DNA of 64,000 nucleotides from assembly GCA_948567375.1 (NCBI GenBank), contig OX419758.1, forward strand, positions 40,367,001-40,431,000. Reading direction: 5' to 3'. This document shows, in pieces, positions 45,815-58,434 of the stretch (the first letter of the stretch is position 1; every line of letters starts with the position of its first letter). The notes beneath the pieces were generated by a model, which was not told where the DNA came from, made no database searches, and worked only from the letters and a program-made list of their open reading frames with translations. Made by a program: the position numbers and the translations under genes. This stretch comes from Lunularia cruciata. Lineage: Eukaryota > Streptophyta > Marchantiopsida > Lunulariales > Lunulariaceae.

Positions 45815-48114
45815 TGAAGAAGGTACCAAACTCTTGGGTGAGTTGAGTGAGGATGTCCTTTCCCATGAAAGTTTAGATAAAGATGCTTGTTAAACGCTCA
45901 AATTTACCTCCTTTCTTGTAGGATTTGGAGTACATGAGTAATATCAAGACCAAATCATAATATAGGAATATAGTAATGGCACATCCAATTTGATGACTTG
46001 AAGTATTTGGTTACTCAAAAAATGAAATCAAACTTCATTGCATTAAAGTGGATAAGAAACTATGGTTTTTATGATAAAGTTGAAAGCAAGTATAGACTAT
46101 AATATGCAACTCTATTATCCTAGTGAGATAGCATTTAAGATTCCATGAATAAGAAAGGAAAGGTAAATATTTCCTTCTAATAATCAAAATTTGAAATTCC
46201 TCTTTCCTTAGTCAGAAACAGGACTCTATGTGGACCAAATTCAAGTTAAAAGATATGAGTGACAGGAAGAGATTGTACATTTGCTTTGCTAAACCAAATA
46301 ACTCAATTGAATGTTCAAACGGGATTGAAACAAGATCCAAATGATGAATGGTACAATTTACACTTTGCTTAAATAGAATGTAATTTAAAGTTATGCATGG
46401 TTGTAGTGTACATCCAATTTACTTGTATAAGATTGTTTACATATGTTATACAATTCAATAGTGGATCAAGTCTCAATTGATTGCATCTACTTTTACATAA
46501 CATCCAACAAGTTAAACATAATCATCTACTTTTCGGTAACATCCAACACGTTAAACACAATCATGCTCAGAATTTATAAGATTACTTTTAATTATCAAAA
46601 TGTGTTAACGCGAATGTTGTTGCATTCACTTCTCCATTACATTAGAGAACTTGAACGGTATGCTCAAAATCTGTCAAAATCATTAGCTATTGATTATAGA
46701 GATGCAACTTTATCAAACGTCTTGCTGTAATAATCTTCAAACTATAACTCTACTAACTACCCTTTAAAAGTTACAGAAGCAATAACTATAAGATGGAAAT
46801 TTATTTCTTCTTGTAATATTATTAGTGGCTAAATTACAGTGAAAGAGGTAACATCAAATAGATTGCAAATGGAATACTGAAAAATAGACTAGGTAAGAAT
46901 TGAACACATGATGAAAAGAAAAGACAAGGAGGACAAAAGAACTTCTAAAAATATTTGACCTCCTACTCTCCTGCTGAAGTATTCTAGATTAACAATTCGG
47001 TTACTACTATTTGTTTTATCCCACAATTTCTCCCCAAAGAAGGACCAAATTGACAAAAATGTAACTCTCTTAGACGTCCTCGGAAGTACCAATCCCAAAG
47101 TTCTCAAGCTGAAGCACTCTAACCAGAAAAGGCATGACGGTACCTAAAACAGAACTACTTGTTATTTGAAAATAAGCATCGAGCAGCATGTTATTAATTC
47201 AGGGAAAAAGCAACCGTATAAAGAGCTGAGTGCTAACCTCTCCAATGTCTTATTTATGAAGTCGATGTTCGGACTATCAACGAAACAACGTACGCAGAGT
47301 ACGCTGAAAAATTTTAACCCTCGGAATCGTGGGGCTGTGTCAGTTATTCAGCCAGCCAGACTCCATAAATCCATCGAGAAACTGACCAGAATGAGACTGA
47401 AATAATGTGCATCGTGCTGTGCTGCAGCAGCAATGAGTTCATGTGGGTGGAGGAGGCATCATCCACTCTCGTGAAATCTGACCGATAATCACGTGAGTGT
47501 GCTTCGCAGGACAACAACAAGAAGGAGACGAAGGAAGTAAAATTTAAGAATTTAGGATCGAATGGAGGTGAGAAATACGGTGTTGGTTCAGATTGTTCAG
47601 ACCGTTATATTACTCATGAGTTGCGATTAAAGTTAGTACCTGATCAATGCATCGGGAGGAGAATATTATGTTGGTTAGCACTTGAAGGAAGGGGGTTGCA
47701 AAATGAAGCACAACAATTAGATGGTGATGATGGTGTCACAACATTAGACAGTTTGCAAGAGACTAGAAACAACCTGAAGAGAAGGACATATACCGTATAT
47801 ATAGATATGTATATATATATATGTGTCTGTGTTATTTCTCGTTCCATATCGTCCAGCCAGGTGGGAGCAATGATAGCATATTCCTCTGCCCAAGGAATGC
47901 AGTGGAGGTACTTCTATTACTACGGTTCTTTTCACGTGTGCAACCATGGAATCTCTGGTCGTAGTGGCGAGGAAATGTCCTTTACTCTTCAGTTACTACT
48001 GTTTTTACTGTGAACTATCGCACGTAATAGTTTCTTTTCCCAACGAAAGATAAAGAAATACGTAATTTCAATGAAATTACAGGCTCGAGTATTTTGATTC
48101 ACCCTTATATAGTC

Positions 48115-48210
48115 CCATTTTATATTTAGCCCCATTTTACCTTTTTCATCTCGCCCTTGTACGGCTTGATGGGGTCTTCTTTTTTCTTCGCGGTCGTCCC
48201 TTTCTCTATA
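48115..48210 (-). repeat. Hairpin repeat family, copy 9
   Basis: TTAGCCCCATTTTACC, CCTTGTACGGCTTGATGGGG, then TTCGCGGTCGTCCCTTTC. The right arm of the hairpin is lost, replaced by a T-rich stretch. Confidence 0.82.
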
Positions 48211-50954
48211 TAGTTGATACTAGCCATTACTAAAGAAAAAACTGTTCTAAGAGACGGAAAAAGCCCATCCTAGAAGGTTTCCTTTTGGTTTGATTTGAAG
48301 ATGAGTAGAACATTGCCTTTCAAGTGGTGTTTGTAATTTTAAACTCTTTTTTGCTCTTCATTCCCGTTCTCCAAAACTCATTTTCAACTATCTGAAGATG
48401 CCTTTGACGGATCCTTTTCTTTTATTTGTTTGATTTGGAGAGAGTAGAAGACATGGTGGTCAAACAGTCTATGAAGGAAGGTGAAGGAGCCGAGGAGCTT
48501 TTCGTGGGGAAGAAAGAGGAATCATTATTTCTTACAAAGAATGAGTAGTTTTACCGGCTCTTGCGAAGTGTGTGACGAAAAACATGCGATGTAGGTTGTC
48601 TATCGGGGTATATTTGTCGAGGTTTGAGCATGTGCTAATGAGAGCATAATCAAGACATGTGTCAGCAATAAACACGAGCAATAGTAACGGAGTCAAGAGC
48701 TACAAGACTTCTAAAGTCCCAAGAGTTAATGCTTCAACCATTCCCCAATCTTCAAAGTTCCTTCCTTCCTTCTTTCGTTGTAAGTAGTAGTGGTAGTAGT
48801 GCGCTGAGCTCAATCATCTTGGCCAGAAATTCTTAGAATAATTTGCAAGAAGGAATCATCAAGGAGAAGTGTTGCACACGCTGTTGCTGGTGTTAAATTG
48901 GAGAGCTAACTAAAATGGTTACATCTTCATTTGGTGTCCCAAAATATACCCCACCCTTAAGGATGGAGCAGCACTCACGGTTCAAGTACTGTTGCCAGAA
49001 GCAGCGCAAAAATCATGGGCGAGGTTCCTCACTTCTCGAGAAGACATTTCTGCAGGAGGAGGAAGGAGGCCATGTTCCACAACTTCTCCCTCCACGTATC
49101 TTGAAGGCATGCGGAAAATGGTGACTTGAAATCTATGACAGTGTGATGACTAGGCCCACAATCATTGTCCATAATGTGTGACGTAGGGGTATTGACTATT
49201 AGATGCATATCTACAACCGGTTCTGCTTTTCAACCAAACAGCACGGGAGCAGCAGCAATCTCTCTCATCCCAGGCTACTTTCTCTCTCAAAGGAAGAGAG
49301 AAGATGGATAATCTCATTCACCATAAGTATGTTCTTCTAAAAGTAGGGAGGGATGTGCACTCACTCCCCATGTCCGGATGATGATCAGCTAGTTCACTGT
49401 CTCTAGTGTTTAGGTGCTTTTGGATGCTTGTAGATTCTACAGCCTATATTCTATCATATCCAATTAAGCTGGCAGTTCTGCGAGCTCCAGTTGATTTATC
49501 CAGTCAAGCTAATACTACCTGCAGGTGCCTGTAAGGAAGCACACCTGCCAAACATTGGGTCATGAAAGATGGAACTCGTTTGCATCAGGTGTTGAAAGAT
49601 ACTTTTATTGTACTTGTCCGTTGTTAAGACTTGAGAAGCCGTGTTGTTTATGATCATGTAAAACGTTATATAGCCCACAGCCTTCTATATCTTGCTTCAG
49701 CTTGTCGTCATGCACATTTATAGCTGTCCTGAGAACTCACACTATCATTTCGTTCCATTCTCACCTCCTCAATACCAAGCGACGAAAAGTTGATGTATAG
49801 AACGTTTCATCAAAGGAAGACTTCTCAAAATTAGAGTTTTCATCCTAGTTCGAGGTAACAAACCAGAAGGGCCATACCCTGAACGTGGAGTAGTGATAGT
49901 ACTGTTGCATATGTTTCTGTGAGCTCCGAAGTTGGAACAGCAAGTCAAAGGTTGCTGTTACTTGAAGTTGGCAGAGCACGTGTATTTCTACTTAGAAAAC
50001 TCTACACGGGCTCTAAAATGGCATTTCGCGCGGTAAAAGGTTTGGTGGGTCGTCGCAGAAGGACTCTGGACCTTTACTTAGTGTGAATCAGGAACTATTC
50101 AGCACAAAGTTGAGTCGCTCCTTCTATATCATAAAGGCCTGTCATTTAAACGAGACCCCTCTGAGCATGACAGGGCCTTGAGCCAGAGCAACTAGCTGGT
50201 GTTTAGTCATCTGGTGTCCAACAGAAACTGCAATATGGAAGAAAAATTTCAGTCTTTTGATTACAATGTAGCTTCAGGGAAAATAGCCTCCCTTTGACTA
50301 TTGCATTTCTTTCATGAAACAAGAAATGGATGAATGGTATTAAACATCCAAGCGACTCCAACCAGATTATGGTACTGAAGTAAAGCATCATGCTTGATTG
50401 CAACTGAAATATCAGAATAGACAATCCATGGAAATTTGAGGAAAGAACATCACTATGGCATGCACAGGTCGTAAATCGAGCCAGAAGTAGGCAAGAACTT
50501 CAACTATAACTCATGGCACCACACGTGTTTTATTGGTGAACCTCTGGCAGTGCTTTACGTTGGCGATGACTTTCCCTTGCCTTCTCATCATCAATCTTCG
50601 CAAGAATTTTTTGTGGATCAATTTGAACCTGCATCTCAAAGTTCATGAAACAAGGCAACCAACCGCTTGGTCTGTTCAGACTGGAGCCAACAAGCCAAAG
50701 AATATTCAGCTAAGATTCAGATATGCAGACTTTAACGAATAGAGTGGATCTCGAGGACAGTCGGAAGCGAGCTAAATACTGTGCAGAGCTTGAAACCTCT
50801 CGTAGCACGACACAGACCGAACTCGCAATTGTGAAGACAGTGATTCATCCACACTCCATTTTCTCCTCCAAGCACCTAGACATCTCGAAATAATTACAAC
50901 CGCACTTTGCGGCAAAGGGAGCATCTCTATACATGAGCTTAGTGTACTCAGTGT
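48211..50954. other. No gene recognised, downstream of IFT80
   Basis: The last few hundred bases (about 50500-50954) probably include the IFT80 3' untranslated region. Nothing else could be supported. Confidence 0.4.
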
Positions 50955-53900
50955 TCAGTCCGCCTTGCTGAGTCTAACCTGCTGACCCAACTGCAGGAAC
51001 TGCTGTTTGGTTTCCTCGACATTGGTATTTCTTAAGTGCTGCTGACGAATCCATAGGACAGTATCCAGGTGTTGTTTGTGGAGTAACGCTAGCTCCAGTG
51101 CCCTGAAAAGAACATCATTCTCACAAGCCCCTGGAAGGTTCAGTGGCTGATGGACTTTGCATGACAACATTTAATTATCTTAAAATATTCAAGCGTAAGC
51201 CTGTCACATGTTCCTTCTTCCACAATTTCAAATGTTTAGACTGTATTAACCTGTCCCAGTTGAAAAGTCTGGTATTCATCTTGATTGCTCTGTAAGTAAG
51301 CCCTGCTTGTAGAAGTATTGACTCTGCTTCTTCCGGTCTTCTTTTAAAAAGAGCAAGTTCTGCTTGGCGAGCTTCCTGTGAAGGCAGGTCCTTCACATGG
51401 AGCATGTAGTGAACTTTATCGACCTATTGTTTCAAGCAAAAGGGGAAATATCAGCAACTGATTTACAGAGATCACGTATTGAAAATAGGTAGCTCTATGA
51501 GACTACCAGAAGATAATAGAAGACTGATCAGTCCATCATAACATGAGATGTTTTACGGTGTCTGCACGATGAGATGTCATCTGCAGCGTTGGCAGCAAAG
51601 AGGGAAAAATTACAAGCTATTTGTTTAAGACACGAATAAAGCTCGACACGGTTGAGCAACCAGCCTACACCCATCAGCTTCGTTCGAGTATCCAGATGAC
51701 AAGCAGTTGTATGATGCATGTGTTAAATACTATTTAAATTAATTAATATTAACATTAATATTAACAGACAAACCCATATATAATATTTAACACGACCTCT
51801 TGAGTAGGATACTGCTACCAGGACGTGATAAGAGAACGAGCGAGCAGCTGTCCTGCACCTATAACATACAAAGGAAATTTGAAATACTATAAATCCCTCC
51901 CGTAACCAAACACTACTATGTCCAAGCCTATCGGGATCTAGGTACTAGGATCCCCCGGTTCTTCTTAAACCCATTAAGACACACCTCATTCAGCGCCGCA
52001 TAGGACACCTCAGCTGTGATGAGTTCATTGGATTCGATAGCCATAGCTGCCAAACAAGCCCATAAGAGATTGTCCTGCACGACGAGTACATCACAATCAA
52101 TTCAGTAAAATTTAAGTTTCTTATGTTGCTGCGTGCTGGCAGCCTTTTTATCTGACCTTCGACCCGTTTCTACTTATCTGGATAGTAGAGATAAATCTGC
52201 TCTGCGAAGAGTTGCTGCGAGTAGCCACCTTCATAAATCTACAAAGCCTGATTGCTTGATCCCACTGTTTGGCAGTAACATGCTCGTATAGGAGAAATGG
52301 GTATGGTGAGACATCGGAAAAAATCTTGGCTCCATCCTTGCGCCGAATAGTACACCTTGACCCATGAAAGCTTTGTATCTTGGCATTCTCTCCAACGAGA
52401 CTGCACTTTCACGTGAAGAAGCAATAAGGTAAATTAATGAAAGGAAATTTTGAACTCAATATGAACAGAATACCATTGAACGAAGAAGATAAGAGACATG
52501 TAAACTCCATAGATGGATTTGATGAGCAGATTTAAGTTTCAGGTACGAGGATATATTGCTAGTCAATTCACGTAAATCTGGACATCCTCCACTGCATATC
52601 TCACCATTCCTTTGTGAGCTTCACATATTTTAGGAGCTCTTTGTCCACGTATGCAGCATGTGGATAGTACCACACAACGAGTTTCTGATTCGAAACAGCG
52701 GCAAGAATATCGACACTATCATTCCATACTGCATCCTCGATCATAGTTCCCAGCTTAAACACGGCTACCTTCTGCACCAATGTCACCTATCAAATATGGG
52801 AGTCCTTTTCTGGGTTCTATCCAGTGCAGGTGGTTATGGAATTAGGACAGAACAACTACAAGTAAATTAACCCTGTGCGCTCGTAAGATTTTCAATGTTC
52901 GAGGCTTTACAACAACGGGTGGGTTCACATTGAAGAGGAATGGTCTATGAAATTGAACAACTAAATAACGTGGTAATATGTAAACGTTTAAACCGACAGT
53001 TTTAACGGCATGGATTCTCCGTGAGCCACATATTTTGTGACTATAACAGTACTTGATTGGAACGAACGAAACTGCAAATCATTGTACTCCTCAAATCAAG
53101 CACAACCGAATTTTGAATATATAGGAAGTTCTGAAGTAACACTCGACTGTGGAGTGTGTATTTCACACTCTATCCTAATAGCCTACATGATTTGGTTCAG
53201 AGGCTTACAAATATGGAGGTAATGTATAGGTCTTGATTTCTATCAATAAACATGAGTTTTCGATCGGCAGGAGGCTTCATCTGGTTGAGAGAGATGACCA
53301 GTATTTCCAACGTATGCCGCAAGATATCGCCCACAAGCTTGCCAGTACTAGAATCTAAAAATTTTACACCTGCTAAACACAGAGGTAGAGAACATCAGAG
53401 AAGGAAGCCGTTTACAGATAATACACAGTCTTGCATATAAACTGGCTCATTAAAGCGAAACGATCATCTGCAACCAGCTGATACTATGACATGTTTTAAA
53501 ATGAGTAGAAAAAGGAAGTCAGGCCGAACTCCGACTTGAATATGCATAACAATATTTTAGTGCCGGCTTTTACTCAAAAACAAAAGACAAAAAGAATCAG
53601 GACTGCAAACCCTTTTTAGAAGCCTACTTTTGTGATCAGAATGGTCGGTGATAGCTATAACGTCGTCTGATAAGCTGACATTTTGATCGTTCAAAGCCTC
53701 TGCACGTAAACCTGCAATGTATATATTGGTTTTGAGTGTCAAGGGAGCCTCCTACACCGGAAAGAGAGCAAAAGGAGTTTCTCACTTGCGGCTTTGGGCA
53801 CATTCCAGAACTTCACCTGACAAATGGCATGCAGAGAAACCAGAGCACGGGCGAGAGTACGATGGACGGACAGATGGAAACGTGAGTACCCTGATACTTT

Positions 53901-56900
53901 GGGTTTGAAAGGTGTCGCCCTTCATAAGTGAAGAGCTGCAGGCCACTGAAAGCGTCCACCATCAAGAAGTAGCGTTGACACAACTTCAGTAGAATGACCG
54001 TGTCCTTGATATCGGAAATATGTGGAGTGTTCCAGTTGGAGGTCGAGTAAATGCAGCACTGTGGAAAACCAAACAAAGGATACGGATAAAAGATCTAGTC
54101 TCGAGTGGATTACAGTAGAATAACCAACTTCTGCATTCTTTTCATTGAAAGTCCTTCCATGATGGAAAGATGGTAAGGCACGTTTTAGATCACCTGTGTG
54201 GCAGTAGCTATGACAAGATGGTTCAAATTCAAGCCCATCTTGATTATTCTGTCTCGGAAATCCAGCTCCTCGACTGTCTCGTTCAGCATATCCTGGATGT
54301 AGAAGGAAGTCACTGTGTCATAAACTGCCCATTTCCACTCAACCTTTGCGCTTACAAACAACTTGGAATTTCGTTCTGATCTGAAGAACACCCTTAGCCT
54401 TCTAATTCGTTCAACAGAAAGTTCCCTTACAAGTCTATGTGAGCTTCTACAAGGATTCATCATTATCGCCTAACCTGAATCCGTATTCGATTGGAATCTT
54501 CTAGAGTAGCTATGATCCTTTTCCACTCTATTTGTCTGCAAGGTGTCAAACAACATGAGATTCCCAAACTGTTTTTCTCTACTCAAACAATTTGACCATT
54601 CAGGATGTAAGGACCAGAATTTCCTTTTGAGTTTAGGGCATATTCTTGTACGCGAGAAGTTACTAGATGGTGGAGACATACAAGTTCGCTAGACCTATAA
54701 CAATTCTCCTTGGTCCAGTTTTAACTTATAGTAAGAAACTTCTTTTCCTGCATGGTAATGGTCATGGATAGAAATGAGGCTCTAAAGATATTTCTGGCTC
54801 TACAAGGTCTTTCCTGTCGGAATTGTTTCGTCGCTTTCAGTTTAAAATCACTTACTACAAGACAATCGAAATTTGTTGCGGAGATTACACCTAGAAGAAA
54901 CATGTGGTACTACTACAACAAGGCCTTGAGAGGCGCGAACCTTCATTCCAATTCCAACCTTAAAATGTCCGTGAGCCCCAATATTGAAACTCTTATATAA
55001 GCTCTTGCCCATACCCACGGCCAGTACTTAAAAGAACCAAGCTCAAACACTAGTGACATATGCACAGAGGAGACTATCTATGCGTTCCTGACTCACAACT
55101 CCTCATCGTATTTCAGCGTAATTACATTAGAAGGATTTAAAGTCACCGTACCTTCACTCCTTTCTCTCATCGACATATTACAGAATGTTTGATACCGTGT
55201 ATACGGTTGGTAATATGCCTAGCTTACGAGTACCGTAAGGCTAGTTGAGCCATCTCTTTCTCAACTGTTATTCCGCTCGAGTTCATATACATGTTCGCTA
55301 GTGGAAGATAATGCAGTAAACTTAAAGTTTACCACCTTTGTTGTAAATGATCACGTGTTAAATACGAACGGATCTGCAGCATAAGCTGCAGTAATTTTAT
55401 AGTAGTAAGTGCATCTGGCAGAAAACGATCACCTCAGAGGTGACTTCGGGTCTCGTCTTATCACACGTATTACCTGGCAACGAGCTCACCAAAAATGATA
55501 GTCCCATTTCCGGCAGCGCCTGCAAGCTGTGTTCCATCTTTACTCCAGGCAAGGCGTTGCATCAACCCTGTGTCCAGCTTTTCTGTTGAGTGAAGCCACT
55601 GGAACCAACACAAAGGATACAGATAATGGGACACGAGAGCATACGGAACAACACAATCAACACCAACAGAGCAAACAATTACCAGCAGAAACAGGTTAGA
55701 GCATTGTTGAAAAGCGTTGTTGAACTAAAAGGGTCAAGATTCAGCAGATTAACTGTCCCTTATCCGGCATTCTTGCTCAGTTCTTTTGGAAAATCAAGCA
55801 ATTGAGAATTCAGAGCTGGTTCCCTCTAATCAACAGCATAAGAGATGCGCGGACCGTTGAGAGTCTATCCAAGCACGATGAGTATCACTTACCCCAGACT
55901 TGTCGCATAGACGGACAGTACAGAATGAAGCGACAGCAAAGAGTTCACCAGACGGACACCAAGCGACCGAGGTTATGCTGTAATCGAACTTCGAGCTTTT
56001 GTACACCAACCTGCCATAGCAATCCCAAACCTGACATTATCCAGATCAACTTTAATAGTTCCAGCCACAAAATTTCCCAACTAGATTATATCGGAAGCTT
56101 CAATCAGCAAAATTAATCCTAAGTTGAAGCATCCATGTCCAGACCTGGCTCACTACAACTAGATGGACAAAAGACAACCCAGTTGCAAGCGTATTATAGC
56201 ATTCAAAATCTTCCAGCTTGAAATATACCTTGTAGCGGCAGTCCTCTCCAGCTGATATGATACGGTTGTTGACAGGATTCCAGTCCAGAGTCAGCACCAG
56301 AGAGTCGTGAGCATCCCACTCAACTTGCTTTGATGCAGACTGACCGCATGCACAGATGGTATTAAGATGCCCCGATGAGAAGCAATAAGCATGTTATTTG
56401 TCTTGGTCATCAGCATGCCAGGCATCAGTTTTAACCACACAATTGACGAACTAAAACAGTTTCAGGACAATGAAAGCATTTGTTGAACTGCAAATATGAG
56501 GATTCTTATCTACCAAAGCAGGTCAAGCATGATTGTACCTGAATAGGCCTGATGACAAGGGCGGTACCATGCGTAAACAGGACCTGATCGGAGTCTGAAC
56601 CCCATGCAATACCATAGATGGAGTATGCTACAGTACAAGAAGTAAAGTCTTTTGAGTGTCTTCTAACAATCTCTTATGGTAAACAAAACTTCGATACTTC
56701 ACCCAGGATTCTCTGCTTGAGAGTTCCAAATGCCATTCACCATATAGCGAGGCAAATTACTGGCATCACCAAGTCATTGCTAAACACGCAGGTCTAGATA
56801 AAAGGATTTCAAAGGTTGCAGTCTTCTATTATTGCATCACTTCATATCTTTCAGCCCCACCCTTACCTGTTGTAGCGATAGTAGATCTGTGCATACCACT

Positions 56901-58434
56901 CCGAGACCAAATTTTCACAATTCCATCCTCTCCACCTGTTGCTAACGCCGTTCCTGTTCACAAATGAAGCATGTTGCTCAGAATATGTGACGCCAAGGAC
57001 CCACCTTTGATCTTGCGCTAACTATCAAGAAAACCCACATCGCAAAATACCAAGTGTGCAGAAATTGAGTACTGTACCTTCGAAGTTCCATCGAAGACAA
57101 ATGACAGCTCCTTCGTGTGCCTCGACCCGCTTCTCCTCCCTCCCACCTTTGCTGATGAGATGAAACGAACCTGCACGGGTAAGATACTCGATCTCGCCAG
57201 TTAGGGCTCGATCCAAATGCCCCGCAGATGCTCTGTTCATGAAGGTTACTGAATCTAAAGACCATCAGGATCATGGAAAAGAGGCATATAGCACATCGCC
57301 AGCATGAAGTCATAGTCAATGAGTGAACTTTTCAATTATTCACCGAAAATTTATTTGTTACATTTTCCTGTTAACAAAGTCTGACTCTCCTTGATTGGTG
57401 GAAGGTGCAAGATGCTGAAAGGGGTGGATGGTGTTTTTGTTAACCACAGACATCGGGGCTTCAAATTTAGAATGTCCCTCGTGCATTCTACGGGTTCTGG
57501 CTTGTACAAGATAAAGGTCTCCACGCAGCACACACTCATTTAATTGAGTTAACTTTTGATTTCTCATTCGTTGCTTCATTGACGACTTTCTTGAGCAACC
57601 CCTATGTTTATAGGACAAAAGCTATCAAACAGCCAAACGCCCAGATTGTCACAAGAACGTTATAAAGTTGCATCGAATTCTTTCTTTTCATCCAGTGAGT
57701 GCTAATCCTATGGGCATTTTCTGAATTGCGTGTGAGATTCTTAGTTGCACGCTGTTGGTCACTCCTGTGCGGGTTTTGCCGTGAAAAAGAGAGCACATGA
57801 GATACCCGCCGTGCTGGATCCCCTGATCAATCTTTCTCGATCCAAATTGGCAGAAAGTCATACCATCAGTGCAACCCACAACAAAAACTTCTCCTCCAAG
57901 ATCGATTTGCTGTCGTTGGGAAATTGATGGGTACCATTGTATGTCCGTAAAGCTTGTTTCTTTCACTGAGCAAACCTGTCCCACCCACCAGCCCCTATCA
58001 CGGCATTTAAACCCATCTTTTACCTGTTGTCAAACTCAGCCGTAACAACACGCGTTAAAATTCATTCATCCAATTTCACTTCACTTTCCGCAGCATTGGA
58101 TACTCACTTTACCCAAAGCCTCGCCGTTTCTACTCCATTTCCATACAGTGTGGTCATCACTACAGCTATAAACCTCGCCAACGAGGCTCCATCCGACTGC
58201 TGCAACAAGGTCTGTGTCTGAAAGTGCATAACGTGGTGAAGGAACCAATCTACAGGTATAATCCAATCTAGTCAACGAATCGAAGACTTGGCTCTCGTCC
58301 CATTAGTAGAAAGCGTGGCTGGAACCAGCAATCACTTAATTGTAAAGTTCGTTGTTATTGACACAGTAGCATGAATACAAATTCCGAAATGGGATACGGG
58401 GAGAAGTAAGGTTAGGAAGGAAAGCGAGCTTCAT
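50955..58434 (-). CDS. IFT80: Intraflagellar transport protein 80 (IFT-B subunit)
   Basis: Nineteen coding exons (minus): 58434-58398, 58217-58108, 57975-57864, 57170-57078, 56953-56867, 56627-56539, 56339-56229, 56030-55893, 55598-55474, 54535-54475, 54292-54194, 54058-53890, 53711-53628, 53369-53209, 52771-52605, 52400-52229, 52074-51985, 51423-51251 and 51102-50955. Phase closes to 741 aa, near the usual animal length of about 777. WD-type signatures follow each other: [98 protein letters not shown]. Then come [35 protein letters not shown], a second propeller, and a C-terminal helical part ([38 protein letters not shown]). The start ATG lies in a 37-bp exon whose peptide aligns in length with known N-termini. 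IFT80 works in anterograde transport within cilia; here this implies flagellate sperm. It lies 2.1 kb downstream of coatomer beta on the same strand. Confidence 0.95.

Larger units (their letters stand above)
42086..48114. other. AT-rich gene desert
   Basis: No coding gene could be supported. Composition is very AT-rich between 43.3 and 46.8 kb. A cluster of inverted repeats lies at 45637-45814, listed separately. An AT-dinucleotide run is at about 47795-47823. The small frames at 44349-44561 and 46443-46730 show no motif and may be decayed repeats. Confidence 0.4.
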
